DNA of 64,000 nucleotides from Cohaesibacter sp. ES.047 (GTDB lineage: Bacteria > Pseudomonadota > Alphaproteobacteria > Rhizobiales > Cohaesibacteraceae), in the NCBI RefSeq assembly GCF_900215505.1, contig NZ_LT907844.1, forward strand, positions 1,894,501 through 1,958,500, given 5' to 3'. Each line of letters starts with the position of its first letter. The stretch's first letter is position 1. Below are positions 26,887 to 36,925 of the stretch, in pieces. The notes below the pieces were generated by a model, which made no database searches, was not told the origin of the DNA, and worked only from the letters and a program-made list of their open reading frames with translations. Made by a program: the position numbers and the translations under genes.

Positions 26887-29403
26887 TCAACTCGAGCTGG
26901 GTTTGATCCGTCGCCATTGCAGGCATGCCAGAAGGCTTCCTGCGATAAGCAGCATGGCAATTCCCAAAAGGATCATCAGGTTCGATGCCGTCGACGTCTT
27001 GGGAAGACTGATCTGCTGTGTTCCGGTTGGTGCGAGGGCCAGCTGTGCCGACCGCTTGGCGGGGGCGGCTGTCGTTGCCAGAAGCTGCTTGGTGTCCTTG
27101 AGGAACCCTGCCGTATTCGAGCGCTGCTTCAGTGTGCGGGAGACCGACCCCGGCGTGGGGGCAACGGATGGATCCTGCATCGGTGCGGCAGTATCGGCGG
27201 TGACCTCAGCCTGTTCTCCAAAGACCTTGTCGAACTCCCAGCCATCGGGCAGGTTGAGCGGCACTTTCTTGCTCTCGAGTTCTTCCTCTGCCGGACGGGA
27301 CGGGGTCACGTCGACGGCGACAAGGCTGGTGAGGCGCGTGACCAGATGATGCTTGAGGCCGAGCGCTTCAATTGATTTGTCGATCGAGGCATAGTCATTG
27401 GACAGCAACCGCTCATTCTCCAGCTGGCGGATCTTGCCGCGGGCCCAGAGTGTGTCGATGGCCTTGGACGGTGCGGCCTTGGTGATGTCGACTGACATGG
27501 ACCACGGCTGGTTGTTGAAGCGGCCGGTGAGTTTGAGGGTCTTGCCGAGCTTTGCAGCCTTGATGGCCATGATGACCGGCTCACCGCGATAAAGATCGGG
27601 CAGGGCGCTTGGCGAGGCTTCAACGCCTTCGCCACCTTCGAGCTCGATCTTCAGGTCCGTGGCAACAGGGCTGGTGAGCTGGGTGAAGAGCTTGCCCATC
27701 TTGTCCTTCACTTCGGTCACGTCACCAATGTGGGTGAAGGTGCCCCGGCCCACTTCAGCGGCACGGGACATGAAAAAGCTGTTGGGTGCCGAGCCGATGC
27801 CAACGGTGAAGATGCGCGAGCGTCCCTTTTGGGATTTGACGGCTTCGAAAAGCTGGCGTTCATTGCCGATGGCCCCGTCGGTGAGAAAAATCACCTGCCT
27901 GAGGGTGCCAGAATCGGGATTGCCATCCTTGAGCGCGCTCATCATGGCGGGCAGCATCTCGGTTCCGCCGTCCGCATTGATGGCTTTGACCCAACTGCGG
28001 GCCAGATCGATGGCTTCCGGGGTGGCCTCACGAGGGGTCGCGAAAAGCTCGGCCATTTTGTTGTTGAACCGAATGATCTGGAATTTGTCTTGCGGCTTGA
28101 GCTGGCCGAGCGCTTCGATCAGGCTGGCCTTGGCTTGTCTGATGGAAGGGCCTGCCATGGAGCCGGACTGGTCGATGACAAAAACCACTTCGCGTGGCGG
28201 AACGGCGAGCTCTTGGCTCAGTTTGTAAGGTGGCGTGATGTAGGCAAGCAGATAGTCTTCACCGGTGACGGTATTGCCAGGTTCGTCGTTGGCGGTTTCT
28301 GATTGGGTCTTGGAAGTGTCGGGCGTCAGGGTCTGGTGAAAGAGGCCCAGATTGGGCGTCTTGCCCGGCTTGCCGGTCCATGTGAGCTGGAAATCCTTGT
28401 CGGCGGGAACCGCGTCTTTTCCGAGTGTCAGTGTGACGCGGTTATCCTCGCCGGGCGTGATTGTCACGTCATGATAGTGGCTGACGACGTTCTCGATTGG
28501 AAACCCCGGCTTGAGATCGACAGAGAGGGTAACCGGATTGGTCTTGGGGTGTTTTTCGGGATCGAGAACCGGGGCAGTGATCGCCTTGCGATCCGGCACA
28601 GGATCCGTGTTGCCCCAGCCTGTCATGCTTTCTGACTGATTGGCTTCAAGGTCCATGACCGGTTTGAGTGGCAGGTTGGTCGGATTGTAGCGCGGGGCAA
28701 CGACGAGAGGAACCCGAAGCGAAAACTCGTCATTCTTGCGCGGTATGGTCTGCTGATATTCGATCTGGATGGTGATGGATTCACCGGGGCCAATGTTGGC
28801 AACCGCATTGGTGAAGAGGTTGGGGCGGTGCTGTTCGAGAAGGCTCGCCTTCTTGCCCTCGCGTTTGGCGGTTTCGTAGATCTGGCGGGCTTCTTCCTTT
28901 GGCTTGATGATGCCTTCGATCAAGCGCTCGCCAATCTTCATTTTCATGCGGTCGACAGCGGCATTGTCCGGCAAGGGGAACACGTACACACCCTCGAGCC
29001 AGGCGTCGCTGGGGTTGGCGAATTTCTGGGTGACGACAGCTCGAGCCACTGGTCCGGTGATATCGAGCTTGATGTCGGTGGCGACCTTGGGGGCTTCGAT
29101 ATAGCGGCCTTCCTCCTTGGACTTGAAGAGCAGCCCGCCAGACTGCATGTCATCGGGCCTGATCAGCGGTGCCGATGGCGCTTGGCCCGCCTGCGCCCGG
29201 ATCTGCTCTGCGTTTGGTATCGGAGCTGAATGGGCGACATGAGGCACGATGAGAAGGCCCAGCAATACGGCTGCTGCATAAGCGCCGATCCAGATCTTGA
29301 ATGCCGATGAAATGGATTGCTCGTGATTGGATTTCTTGGGGCCGAGTTCGACGAAGTGCCGCTCCCGTTCTCCCGCTTTCCTTTTGGATTTGGTCTGTCG
29401 CAT
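26887..29403 (-). CDS. Marine proteobacterial sortase target protein (VIT and VWA domains)
   Basis: 838 residues, the substrate of the adjacent class GN sortase. Order: a basic cytoplasmic lead, a membrane helix or signal anchor around 32-54, a VIT domain (about 110-260, with VTQKFANPSDAWLEGVYVFPLPDNAAVDRM and the AREKYEQAKREGK-like IKPKEEARQIYETAKREGKKA), and a VWA domain with a MIDAS motif FVIDQSGSMAG near 410. The C terminus has LPKTS at about 800-804, a hydrophobic helix (LMILLGIAMLLIAGSLL) and WRRIK, that is, a full sorting signal. The role resembles inter-alpha-trypsin inhibitor-like surface proteins; adhesion or metal-dependent binding is plausible but unproven. Confidence 0.93.
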   Translation of the reverse strand: MRQTKSKRKAGERERHFVELGPKKSNHEQSISSAFKIWIGAYAAAVLLGLLIVPHVAHSAPIPNAEQIRAQAGQAPSAPLIRPDDMQSGGLLFKSKEEGRYIEAPKVATDIKLDITGPVARAVVTQKFANPSDAWLEGVYVFPLPDNAAVDRMKMKIGERLIEGIIKPKEEARQIYETAKREGKKASLLEQHRPNLFTNAVANIGPGESITIQIEYQQTIPRKNDEFSLRVPLVVAPRYNPTNLPLKPVMDLEANQSESMTGWGNTDPVPDRKAITAPVLDPEKHPKTNPVTLSVDLKPGFPIENVVSHYHDVTITPGEDNRVTLTLGKDAVPADKDFQLTWTGKPGKTPNLGLFHQTLTPDTSKTQSETANDEPGNTVTGEDYLLAYITPPYKLSQELAVPPREVVFVIDQSGSMAGPSIRQAKASLIEALGQLKPQDKFQIIRFNNKMAELFATPREATPEAIDLARSWVKAINADGGTEMLPAMMSALKDGNPDSGTLRQVIFLTDGAIGNERQLFEAVKSQKGRSRIFTVGIGSAPNSFFMSRAAEVGRGTFTHIGDVTEVKDKMGKLFTQLTSPVATDLKIELEGGEGVEASPSALPDLYRGEPVIMAIKAAKLGKTLKLTGRFNNQPWSMSVDITKAAPSKAIDTLWARGKIRQLENERLLSNDYASIDKSIEALGLKHHLVTRLTSLVAVDVTPSRPAEEELESKKVPLNLPDGWEFDKVFGEQAEVTADTAAPMQDPSVAPTPGSVSRTLKQRSNTAGFLKDTKQLLATTAAPAKRSAQLALAPTGTQQISLPKTSTASNLMILLGIAMLLIAGSLLACLQWRRIKPSSS

Positions 29404-29612
29404 CTCTTTTTTCTTCCCGCAAAAGAGTGTTGATGGTCATCAAACAGTGTCACGGGATTGAGGCGCGGTTTTGGGGCAATTCGGGCGGCCCCGGTGCCAT
29501 CGTGTGACCATTTTGTGGCTGGATCAGTTGCCGGTACTGGAGCCTGTGAGGCAGGTCACAAATTGTCGCAGCGGGATGAACGGAGGTGAAGGCCCTTTAC
29601 AACTGTTAAATA

Positions 29613-29630
29613 CTAATATAAGAATATTAG
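29613..29630. promoter_or_regulatory. AT-rich inverted repeat matching the sqr operator
   Basis: CTAATAT (29613-29619) and ATATTAG (29624-29630) flank AAGA. The run CTAATATAAGAATAT differs at one base from 23649-23663 upstream of sqr. It lies 28 bases before the start of the YgaP-like gene, where a repressor would block transcription. Confidence 0.6.
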
Positions 29631-29658
29631 AAAGTACTTAATTATGGAGTCTTCGACC

Positions 29659-29859
29659 ATGTGTCTTGATCGTGCTGTGTTTGCCTTTGCGGGCTTTATG
29701 GTTCTTCTCTCTGTCGTGTTGACGATGTTCGTGCATCCGCTGTTTGTCTGGTTGACCGTGTTTATCGGTGCCAACCTGTTGCAGTCGGCCTTCACCGGGT
29801 TCTGCCCGGCGGCCATGATCATGAAAAAGTTTGGCGTCAAGCCGGGATCTGCATTCTGA
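29659..29859 (+). CDS. YgaP-like membrane protein (DUF2892)
   Basis: 66 residues from the ATG at 29659; GGAG lies 10 bases before it, while the ATG at 29644 has no site upstream. The sequence is the two-helix YgaP transmembrane domain: [19 protein letters not shown], then [32 protein letters not shown]. The QSAFTGFCP segment is diagnostic. In YgaP a rhodanese domain is fused to it; here it stands alone, as it often does in sulfide-responsive operons of alphaproteobacteria. The operator at 29613-29630 shared with sqr supports a role in reactive sulfur handling. A terminator follows at 29927. Confidence 0.9.
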   Translation: MCLDRAVFAFAGFMVLLSVVLTMFVHPLFVWLTVFIGANLLQSAFTGFCPAAMIMKKFGVKPGSAF

Positions 29860-29926
29860 TCTGGTAGACCGGTTCATTCAACCTGGCGTTCGCCCCTGAA
29901 GCATTCTTTCTCCCTTTTAAAAATTC

Positions 29927-29962
29927 AAAAGCCGCCCCGAGTGATCAGGGCGGCTTTTCCTT
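29927..29962. terminator. Rho-independent terminator between the YgaP-like gene and the cytochrome b gene
   Basis: AAAAGCCGCCC (29927-29937) pairs exactly with GGGCGGCTTTT (29948-29958), followed by CCTTTTG on the plus strand and by T-rich sequence on the minus strand, so it can serve both converging units. Confidence 0.85.
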
Positions 29963-29978
29963 TTGTAAGGGAGATGGC

Positions 29979-30737
29979 TCACCCTTTGGGATGTCGTAGG
30001 AGTTCGGGTTCCTGTTCTTCGAGATAGGCTTCTTCGGCCTTGGTCAACTCGATATGCTCATAGCCGGTGATCATGGTGCGGATATAGTGAAACACTGTCT
30101 TGCCAGTGGTGGTCATATAGACATGGACTACAACGAAGGTGATCATTGCAAAGGCGGCGGCTGTGTGCAGGAAGGCAACGGCCGAGAAGAGCTGCCGGCT
30201 GCTGTCAAACTCCGCCCACAGATTATAAAGAAGATAGGCGATGCCGGTGAGCCAGAGCGCCGGGCCGATGATCACCATGAAGGTGAGATAGGCCAGCGAC
30301 TGAAGTGCATTCTGCTTGCGTTTGAGCGTTTTGGCATAGGGGTGTGGTGCGCCTGAGATGATGCCCCACGCATAGAATTTGATCACCGCGAACAGGCCCT
30401 TGTTCTGGGGCAGATAATGACGCCACTGACCGGTGGTGAAATTCCAGAAAGTGGTGAAGAGCCACAGCACGATGAGCGTGATGGCCGCGAAGGTATGGAT
30501 CATCACTGCTAGCGGGAAGGGCACAAAGCTGAGCGTGCCGTGCAGGTTGAAGCCTGACAGGGCGAGGATGAAGATCAGCAGCGCCTGCGACCAGTGCCAG
30601 AAACGTTCGTAGCGTGTGTAGATCTTCACTGAACGTTTGTTTGGGGGCCGCTTGTTCGGAGAGTGCTTGCCGGGAGTGGATTTTCTGGCCGGATCGGGCA
30701 TTGGCACACCAGAGGTTGGAGAAGGGATGTCAGTCAT
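29979..30737 (-). CDS. Cytochrome b/b6-domain membrane protein, quinol partner of the octaheme cytochrome
   Basis: 252 residues, with a Pro/Lys-rich cytoplasmic start and four to five helices. The pattern TRYERFWHWSQALLIFILALSGF, then IHTFAAITLIVLWLFTTFWNF, AFLHTAAAFAMITFVVVHVYM fits the thiosulfate-reductase/formate-dehydrogenase gamma type cytochrome b; His in FWHW, MIHT, FLHT and VVHV are the likely haem b ligands. It ends in an acidic tail after HIELTKAEEAYLEEQEPELL, a feature seen in octaheme-cytochrome partners. The start lies 11 bases after the octaheme gene stop, so the two form an operon and electrons can pass from quinol to the periplasmic cytochrome. Confidence 0.92.
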   Translation of the reverse strand: MTDIPSPTSGVPMPDPARKSTPGKHSPNKRPPNKRSVKIYTRYERFWHWSQALLIFILALSGFNLHGTLSFVPFPLAVMIHTFAAITLIVLWLFTTFWNFTTGQWRHYLPQNKGLFAVIKFYAWGIISGAPHPYAKTLKRKQNALQSLAYLTFMVIIGPALWLTGIAYLLYNLWAEFDSSRQLFSAVAFLHTAAAFAMITFVVVHVYMTTTGKTVFHYIRTMITGYEHIELTKAEEAYLEEQEPELLRHPKG

Positions 30738-30748
30738 GGGGCGTCTCC

Positions 30749-32494
30749 TTATGCCTCTTTGTCGCGGTTGCGGAAGAGAATGCGCAGCAGTGTGTGGATC
30801 AAGACGCCAAGCAGCGTGAGGCCAAAGACTGCATATCCGATGAAATCAAGCCACCGGAAGGAATCCCGTCCGGGCAGGTAGACACCGGTGATCCCATCAA
30901 GACGGCCTTGGTTGGCATGACATTCGGTGCATTTGACGGCTTGTGATTTGGGGGCAACCATGTGGGTGATCGGCCAGTACATGAAGGTATCGACAAAGCC
31001 GAGTTCGCCTGAGAAATCCTTGCCGATGTAATCCATGGCCGCAGGCACCGATTTGCTCCAGTCAAAATTGGTCCAGAGTGCCGTGTCGTCCTGTCCGAAG
31101 ACATGGTTATAGACAAACTTGTTTGTGCCCGCGTCATAGGGCTGGCGCGAATGCATGCGCTTGAAGGGCCAGATGCGGGATTGCCCATCCGTTGCCGTGC
31201 CGCTCAAAGCGTTGATTTCCACGGGGGCGGACGGGTCGATGGTGTCATCGAGAAGCGTCCAGGTCGTTGTGCCATTGAACCATGCATAATGCGGCTGGAC
31301 ATTTTCGTGATACTCGAAATCGCCCTTTTTTGACATGTAGCTGGGATGGCCGTGCTCATCCATGAGCGTGTAGGGCTTGCCGTCCTTGAGCTTGCCGGCT
31401 GTTGACCAATCCCACAGGGTCTTGGTGGCAACCCCGCCACGGGCAAATTCGGGAATGTGGCAGGTCTGGCAGGCGACCGTGTCGGTGTGGTTGTTGAGCT
31501 TGATGCCCATGAGATCGTTGGCTTTGTGCGGCTTGCTCGAATGACAGCTCTCGCAGGAAGCGGTTGGCGTCATGAGACCGGCCAACTGATCGAGTTTGCG
31601 AATCTTGGCTGTCTTGGTGTCCCCGCCGCTCAGGGTTTTGGTCGAAGGTTTGGCTTCGGTCTGATAGCGCGAGCCGGGCCATCGGTGGCCAGAGCCTGCG
31701 TGACAGGCGGTGCAGGCCATGTTGAGGCCATCTTCGCGCATGTGGACGTCGAGCTCTTTGCCGGGATGATTGAGCGAGCTGTCGAGATCGCCATGCTTCA
31801 CGCCATCGCCGCCACCGCCATAATAATGGCAGGAGCCGCAATTCTGTCGTTGCGGGTTTCGGACCGACTGGGCCGCCTTGGTCAGGTCCGGCGGCTCGAT
31901 GACCTTGCCATTCACCGTAATGGCTTTGTACAGCGGGTGACCGGCCTTGGTAGGATATTTGCTATAGAGATCCGTGTCGGCGTGACAGACCAGACAATCC
32001 ACCGCCTCTGGTGCGCTCGGTGGTGCCTTGCGCATGTCATCCCAGCCATAGCCTGCATGACATGAGGTGCAGCGGGGTTCATTCGAGGCAACATTGCCGC
32101 AAAAGGCATTGATCACCGTGCGCTTGCCCAGAGTCTGGCCTGTCTTTTCGTTTTGATATTCCCACGTCCAGTGAATGGAGTCGTGGATCTGGTCTGCGGC
32201 TTCGGTGTGGCATTTGAGGCATGCCTTGGTGACCTCCGGGCCGGATTTGAAATCCTGTTGCAGGATTTCAAATTTGGAATGGTCAGCGGTTGCACCGGGT
32301 GCCTTGCCTGAAAGCTGTACAGTGGCTGGCTTGATCGGCGAATGCGGCAGCGGTGCATCCGCCTCTGAAGCAGCAAATGCTTTTGTGGTGCCAAGGGCCA
32401 GACCAATGAGAAGCATGAGGTAAAGGCTGACGCGCCCTGATAGCCCTTGGGGCGCGGGCCATTGCGGTCTTTTCTTCATTGCAAGGTTCGTCAT
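30749..32494 (-). CDS. Octaheme c-type cytochrome, tetrathionate reductase family
   Basis: 581 residues with eight CxxCH motifs in order: ACLKCH, RCTSCH, DCLVCH, NCGSCH, ACTACH, SCESCH, ACQTCH and KCTECH, and a signal peptide (LYLMLLIGLALGTTKAFA) cut near residue 41. A C-terminal helix around 548-573 (FRWLDFIGYAVFGLTLLGVLIHTLL) anchors it to the membrane. The Shewanella member OTR reduces tetrathionate, nitrite and hydroxylamine in vitro; the physiological substrate is uncertain in most hosts. With the cytochrome b it makes a plausible quinol-driven reductase. It is read from about 140 bases downstream of an inverted repeat at 32632. Confidence 0.94.
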   Translation of the reverse strand: MTNLAMKKRPQWPAPQGLSGRVSLYLMLLIGLALGTTKAFAASEADAPLPHSPIKPATVQLSGKAPGATADHSKFEILQQDFKSGPEVTKACLKCHTEAADQIHDSIHWTWEYQNEKTGQTLGKRTVINAFCGNVASNEPRCTSCHAGYGWDDMRKAPPSAPEAVDCLVCHADTDLYSKYPTKAGHPLYKAITVNGKVIEPPDLTKAAQSVRNPQRQNCGSCHYYGGGGDGVKHGDLDSSLNHPGKELDVHMREDGLNMACTACHAGSGHRWPGSRYQTEAKPSTKTLSGGDTKTAKIRKLDQLAGLMTPTASCESCHSSKPHKANDLMGIKLNNHTDTVACQTCHIPEFARGGVATKTLWDWSTAGKLKDGKPYTLMDEHGHPSYMSKKGDFEYHENVQPHYAWFNGTTTWTLLDDTIDPSAPVEINALSGTATDGQSRIWPFKRMHSRQPYDAGTNKFVYNHVFGQDDTALWTNFDWSKSVPAAMDYIGKDFSGELGFVDTFMYWPITHMVAPKSQAVKCTECHANQGRLDGITGVYLPGRDSFRWLDFIGYAVFGLTLLGVLIHTLLRILFRNRDKEA

Positions 32495-32631
32495 GTGGTC
32501 CTCCGAACGATTGCAGCTGGGGTGCGGATCGCCGACCCGGTTTGTCTGATGGTGTGGTCAGTTGCTTTTGTCATTGTCTGCTCTGGGCCATGCCGCACAG
32601 GACGCGGCAGGTTTGGCCATTGCAGACGAGC

Positions 32632-32656
32632 GTATTTAAATAAGGATTTTAAATAC
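32632..32656. promoter_or_regulatory. Inverted repeat upstream of the octaheme cytochrome gene
   Basis: GTATTTAAA (32632-32640) and TTTAAATAC (32648-32656) are exact reverse complements separated by TAAGGAT. AT-rich and 138 bases upstream of the start; a likely regulator site. It does not look like an FNR box (TTGAT-N4-ATCAA). Confidence 0.5.
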
Positions 32657-34366
<1,710 letters not shown>

Positions 34367-34393
34367 CAGGGCTTACAGATCATTCTGCATATG

Positions 34394-34430
34394 AGAGCAG
34401 CGCGTCTTTGGACGGGCTGCTCTTTTTTGT
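34394..34430 (+). terminator. Rho-independent terminator after the aspartate aminotransferase gene
   Basis: AGAGCAGC (34394-34401) pairs with GCTGCTCT (34416-34423) and is followed by TTTTTG, 28 bases past the stop codon. Confidence 0.85.
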
Positions 34431-34799
34431 GGCGGCGCTTTTCACATGCGCACTCATGCATGGGCTTTTTGCATGGGCCGCAAATGAGGGAAGTTTGGTG
34501 CGCATGAGACGGTGGATTGGGCCTGCGCTCAATACGGGTGTCGATATAATCAATTCGTCGAATAGTGGTGTTTCACCCTGCTAATCGAAATAATTTTGCG
34601 TTTGATCAAGGGGGGGCGTCCAATCTGAGCTAAGCTTTAGGATGTCCGTCCGACACGTTGACAGTTTGGTGGAATATTTGAACAAGAGGAGTTTTTGAAG
34701 GGGCCAGATATTTCGATGGAGGAGCTGATCAGGCTGTAGGAGGACTGATCAGATCAAGTGCCGGGCATCAAATCAAAATGTATGAAAGGAGGATCTGCC
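34431..34799. other. Intergenic region upstream of the EF-G-like gene
   Basis: About 370 bases. TTGACA occurs at 34659-34664 but without a good -10 at 17 bases. The only other clear signal is GGAGGATCTGCC, the ribosome binding site of the gene at 34800. No ORF or RNA is recognised. Confidence 0.3.
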
Positions 34800-36857
34800 A
34801 TGGGAAAAGCCGGCAGAAGAATAGAGGGTCCGCGATGCGTTGCGATCGTTGGGCCCTTTGGAAGCGGTAAAACCACTCTCCTTGAAGCCTTGCTGACGCG
34901 AACTGGCGCAATCAACAAATTCGGAACGGTCGATGGTGGAGGATCGATCGGGGATGCCTCGGATGAGGCGCGAAGTCATCATATGTCAGTTGAGGCGAAT
35001 ATCGCCGAGACGGAGTTTCTGGGAGACCAGTATACATTCATCGACTGTCCCGGGTCAGTCGAATTCCAGTTTGAAAGCTACCCGGCTCTCTCCGCCGCTG
35101 ATCTTGCAATCGTGGTGTGCGAGCCGGACGAGAAGAAAATTCCTGCCTTGCAGGTCATTCTCAAATCCCTTGAAGAGCGCAACATTCCGCGCATTCTTTT
35201 CCTGAACAAGATGGACAAGTGCGCCAGCCGTGTTCGCGAGGTTGTCGAAGCCTTGCAGCAGGCCAGCACGCCGCCGCTGCTGCTGCGCCAGATCCCGATC
35301 TGGCGGGGCGAACAGGCCATCGGATACATCGATCTGGCTCTCGAGCGGGCGTTTAGCTACAAGGATCACGCTCCCAGTGAACTCGTCGACATGAGCGAAG
35401 GTGATCAGGAACGCGAGTGGGAGGCGCGCTACTCCATGCTCGAGACGCTCTCGGATCACGACGAGAAGCTGATGGAAATTCTGCTCGAAGACATGGAGCC
35501 ATCGAAGGAACAGGTGTTTGATGATCTGGTCGCGGAAATGCGCCAGAGTCTTGTGGTGCCGGTTCTGATCGGGTCTGCCGAGCATGAAAATGGCGTGTTG
35601 CGGCTGCTGAAGGCCCTGCGTCACGAAGGGCTCGCCATTTCCGCCACGGTCGAGCGGCTCGGTTGCCCGGACGTTGACGGCGCTTCCGTTGTGCAGGTCA
35701 TGAAGACCATTCACACCTCCCACGGGGGCAAGTTGTCGATCTCTCGCGTCCTCAAGGGCAGCGTCAAGGATGGCGATGTCTTTTTCACCGCCGATGGAGA
35801 GGAGATCGGCCGTGTGTCCGGTCTGTTCCATGTGCAGGGGCAAAAGACGATAAAGGATGATAAGGCCGTTCAGGGACAGGTCATCGCGCTGGGCAAGCTC
35901 GATAATGCCCACACGGGCATGACGTTGACAACTGCCAAGGCCGGGATCGAGCCCTTGGAGCAGTTCGAACCACCCGCCCCGGTCTATGCCATGGCCGTGA
36001 GTCCCAAGGAGCACCGGGATGAGGTCAAGCTTCATGCCACCTTGCAGAAGCTCGCTGAGGAAGATCCGTCGCTGATCATCGAACAGAACCAGGATAGCGG
36101 CGAAACCATCCTCAAGGGGCAGGGCGAGATGCATTTGCGTGTCGCACTGGAACGGCTTGAAGGCAAATATTCGATCAATATCGAGCATCACGCCCCGACG
36201 GTTCCCTACAAGGAAACCATCCGCAAGGGCACATCCGTGCGTGGTCGGCACAAGAAACAATCTGGCGGGCACGGCCAGTTTGGCGATGTGGTGCTGGACA
36301 TCAAGCCAGTTGGGCGCGGCGAGGGCTTTGTGTTCACCGAGACCATCACCGGCGGTGTGGTGCCCAAGAACTATTTCGGTTCGGTGGAGAATGGCATCAA
36401 GGATGCTCTGGTGAAGGGGCCGCTTGGGTTCAAGGTGGTTGATGTGACGGTCAATCTCAGTGACGGATCCTACCATGCGGTGGACAGCTCGGATCAGGCC
36501 TTCCGTGCCGCTGGCGCGCTTGCCATGCGGGAAGGCTTGCCGCAGTGCAGTCCGGTTCTGCTGGAGCCGATCATGAATGTGAAGATCGCTGTGCCCAATG
36601 ATGTGACCGCCAAGGTCAACACCATCGTTGCCGGGCGTCGCGGACAGTTGATGGGCTATGATGCGCGTCCCGGCTGGGAAGGCTGGGATGTGGTGGAGAG
36701 CCTCATGCCGCAATCGGAGATCGTCGATCTGATCATTGAGCTGCGGTCGATTTCTGCTGGTGTTGCCTCGTACGAGGCCACGTTCGATCATATGCAGGAG
36801 CTGACCGGCCGACAAGCCGACATGGTTATGGAAGCCGCCGCTGCCGCAGCGGAATGA
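34800..36857 (+). CDS. Elongation factor G-like GTPase (EF-G2 type)
   Basis: 685 residues, five-domain EF-G architecture: P-loop GPFGSGKTT at 18-26, DCPGSVEF at 82-89, NKMDK at 136-140, then domains II-V with EEDPSLIIEQNQDSGETILKGQGEMHLRVALERLE and the domain IV stretch KQSGGHGQFGDVVLDIKP. In canonical EF-G the G3 motif is DTPGHVDF; here the catalytic His is Ser86, and the switch I region (DEARSHHMSVEANIAE) is far from the usual RGITI form. I recall the same change in other alphaproteobacterial EF-G-like proteins, so it is likely a subfamily trait. The start has GGAGG seven bases upstream. It is not the main translation factor, and its role is unknown. Confidence 0.92.
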   Translation: MGKAGRRIEGPRCVAIVGPFGSGKTTLLEALLTRTGAINKFGTVDGGGSIGDASDEARSHHMSVEANIAETEFLGDQYTFIDCPGSVEFQFESYPALSAADLAIVVCEPDEKKIPALQVILKSLEERNIPRILFLNKMDKCASRVREVVEALQQASTPPLLLRQIPIWRGEQAIGYIDLALERAFSYKDHAPSELVDMSEGDQEREWEARYSMLETLSDHDEKLMEILLEDMEPSKEQVFDDLVAEMRQSLVVPVLIGSAEHENGVLRLLKALRHEGLAISATVERLGCPDVDGASVVQVMKTIHTSHGGKLSISRVLKGSVKDGDVFFTADGEEIGRVSGLFHVQGQKTIKDDKAVQGQVIALGKLDNAHTGMTLTTAKAGIEPLEQFEPPAPVYAMAVSPKEHRDEVKLHATLQKLAEEDPSLIIEQNQDSGETILKGQGEMHLRVALERLEGKYSINIEHHAPTVPYKETIRKGTSVRGRHKKQSGGHGQFGDVVLDIKPVGRGEGFVFTETITGGVVPKNYFGSVENGIKDALVKGPLGFKVVDVTVNLSDGSYHAVDSSDQAFRAAGALAMREGLPQCSPVLLEPIMNVKIAVPNDVTAKVNTIVAGRRGQLMGYDARPGWEGWDVVESLMPQSEIVDLIIELRSISAGVASYEATFDHMQELTGRQADMVMEAAAAAAE

Positions 36858-36882
36858 TCCTTACGACAGGAACGAGATTAAG

Positions 36883-36906
36883 ACGGGGCCGCTGGCCCCG
36901 TTTTTG
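36883..36906 (+). terminator. Rho-independent terminator after the EF-G-like gene
   Basis: ACGGGGCC (36883-36890) pairs exactly with GGCCCCGT (36894-36901) across GCT, then TTTTTG. Confidence 0.9.
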
Positions 36907-36925
36907 TTGGCATTGAAGATGGCTC

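Noticed and set aside
35055-36815. A 586-codon open frame antisense to the EF-G-like gene
   Set aside because: Antisense shadow with no recognisable domain and a His/Leu/Arg-rich composition.
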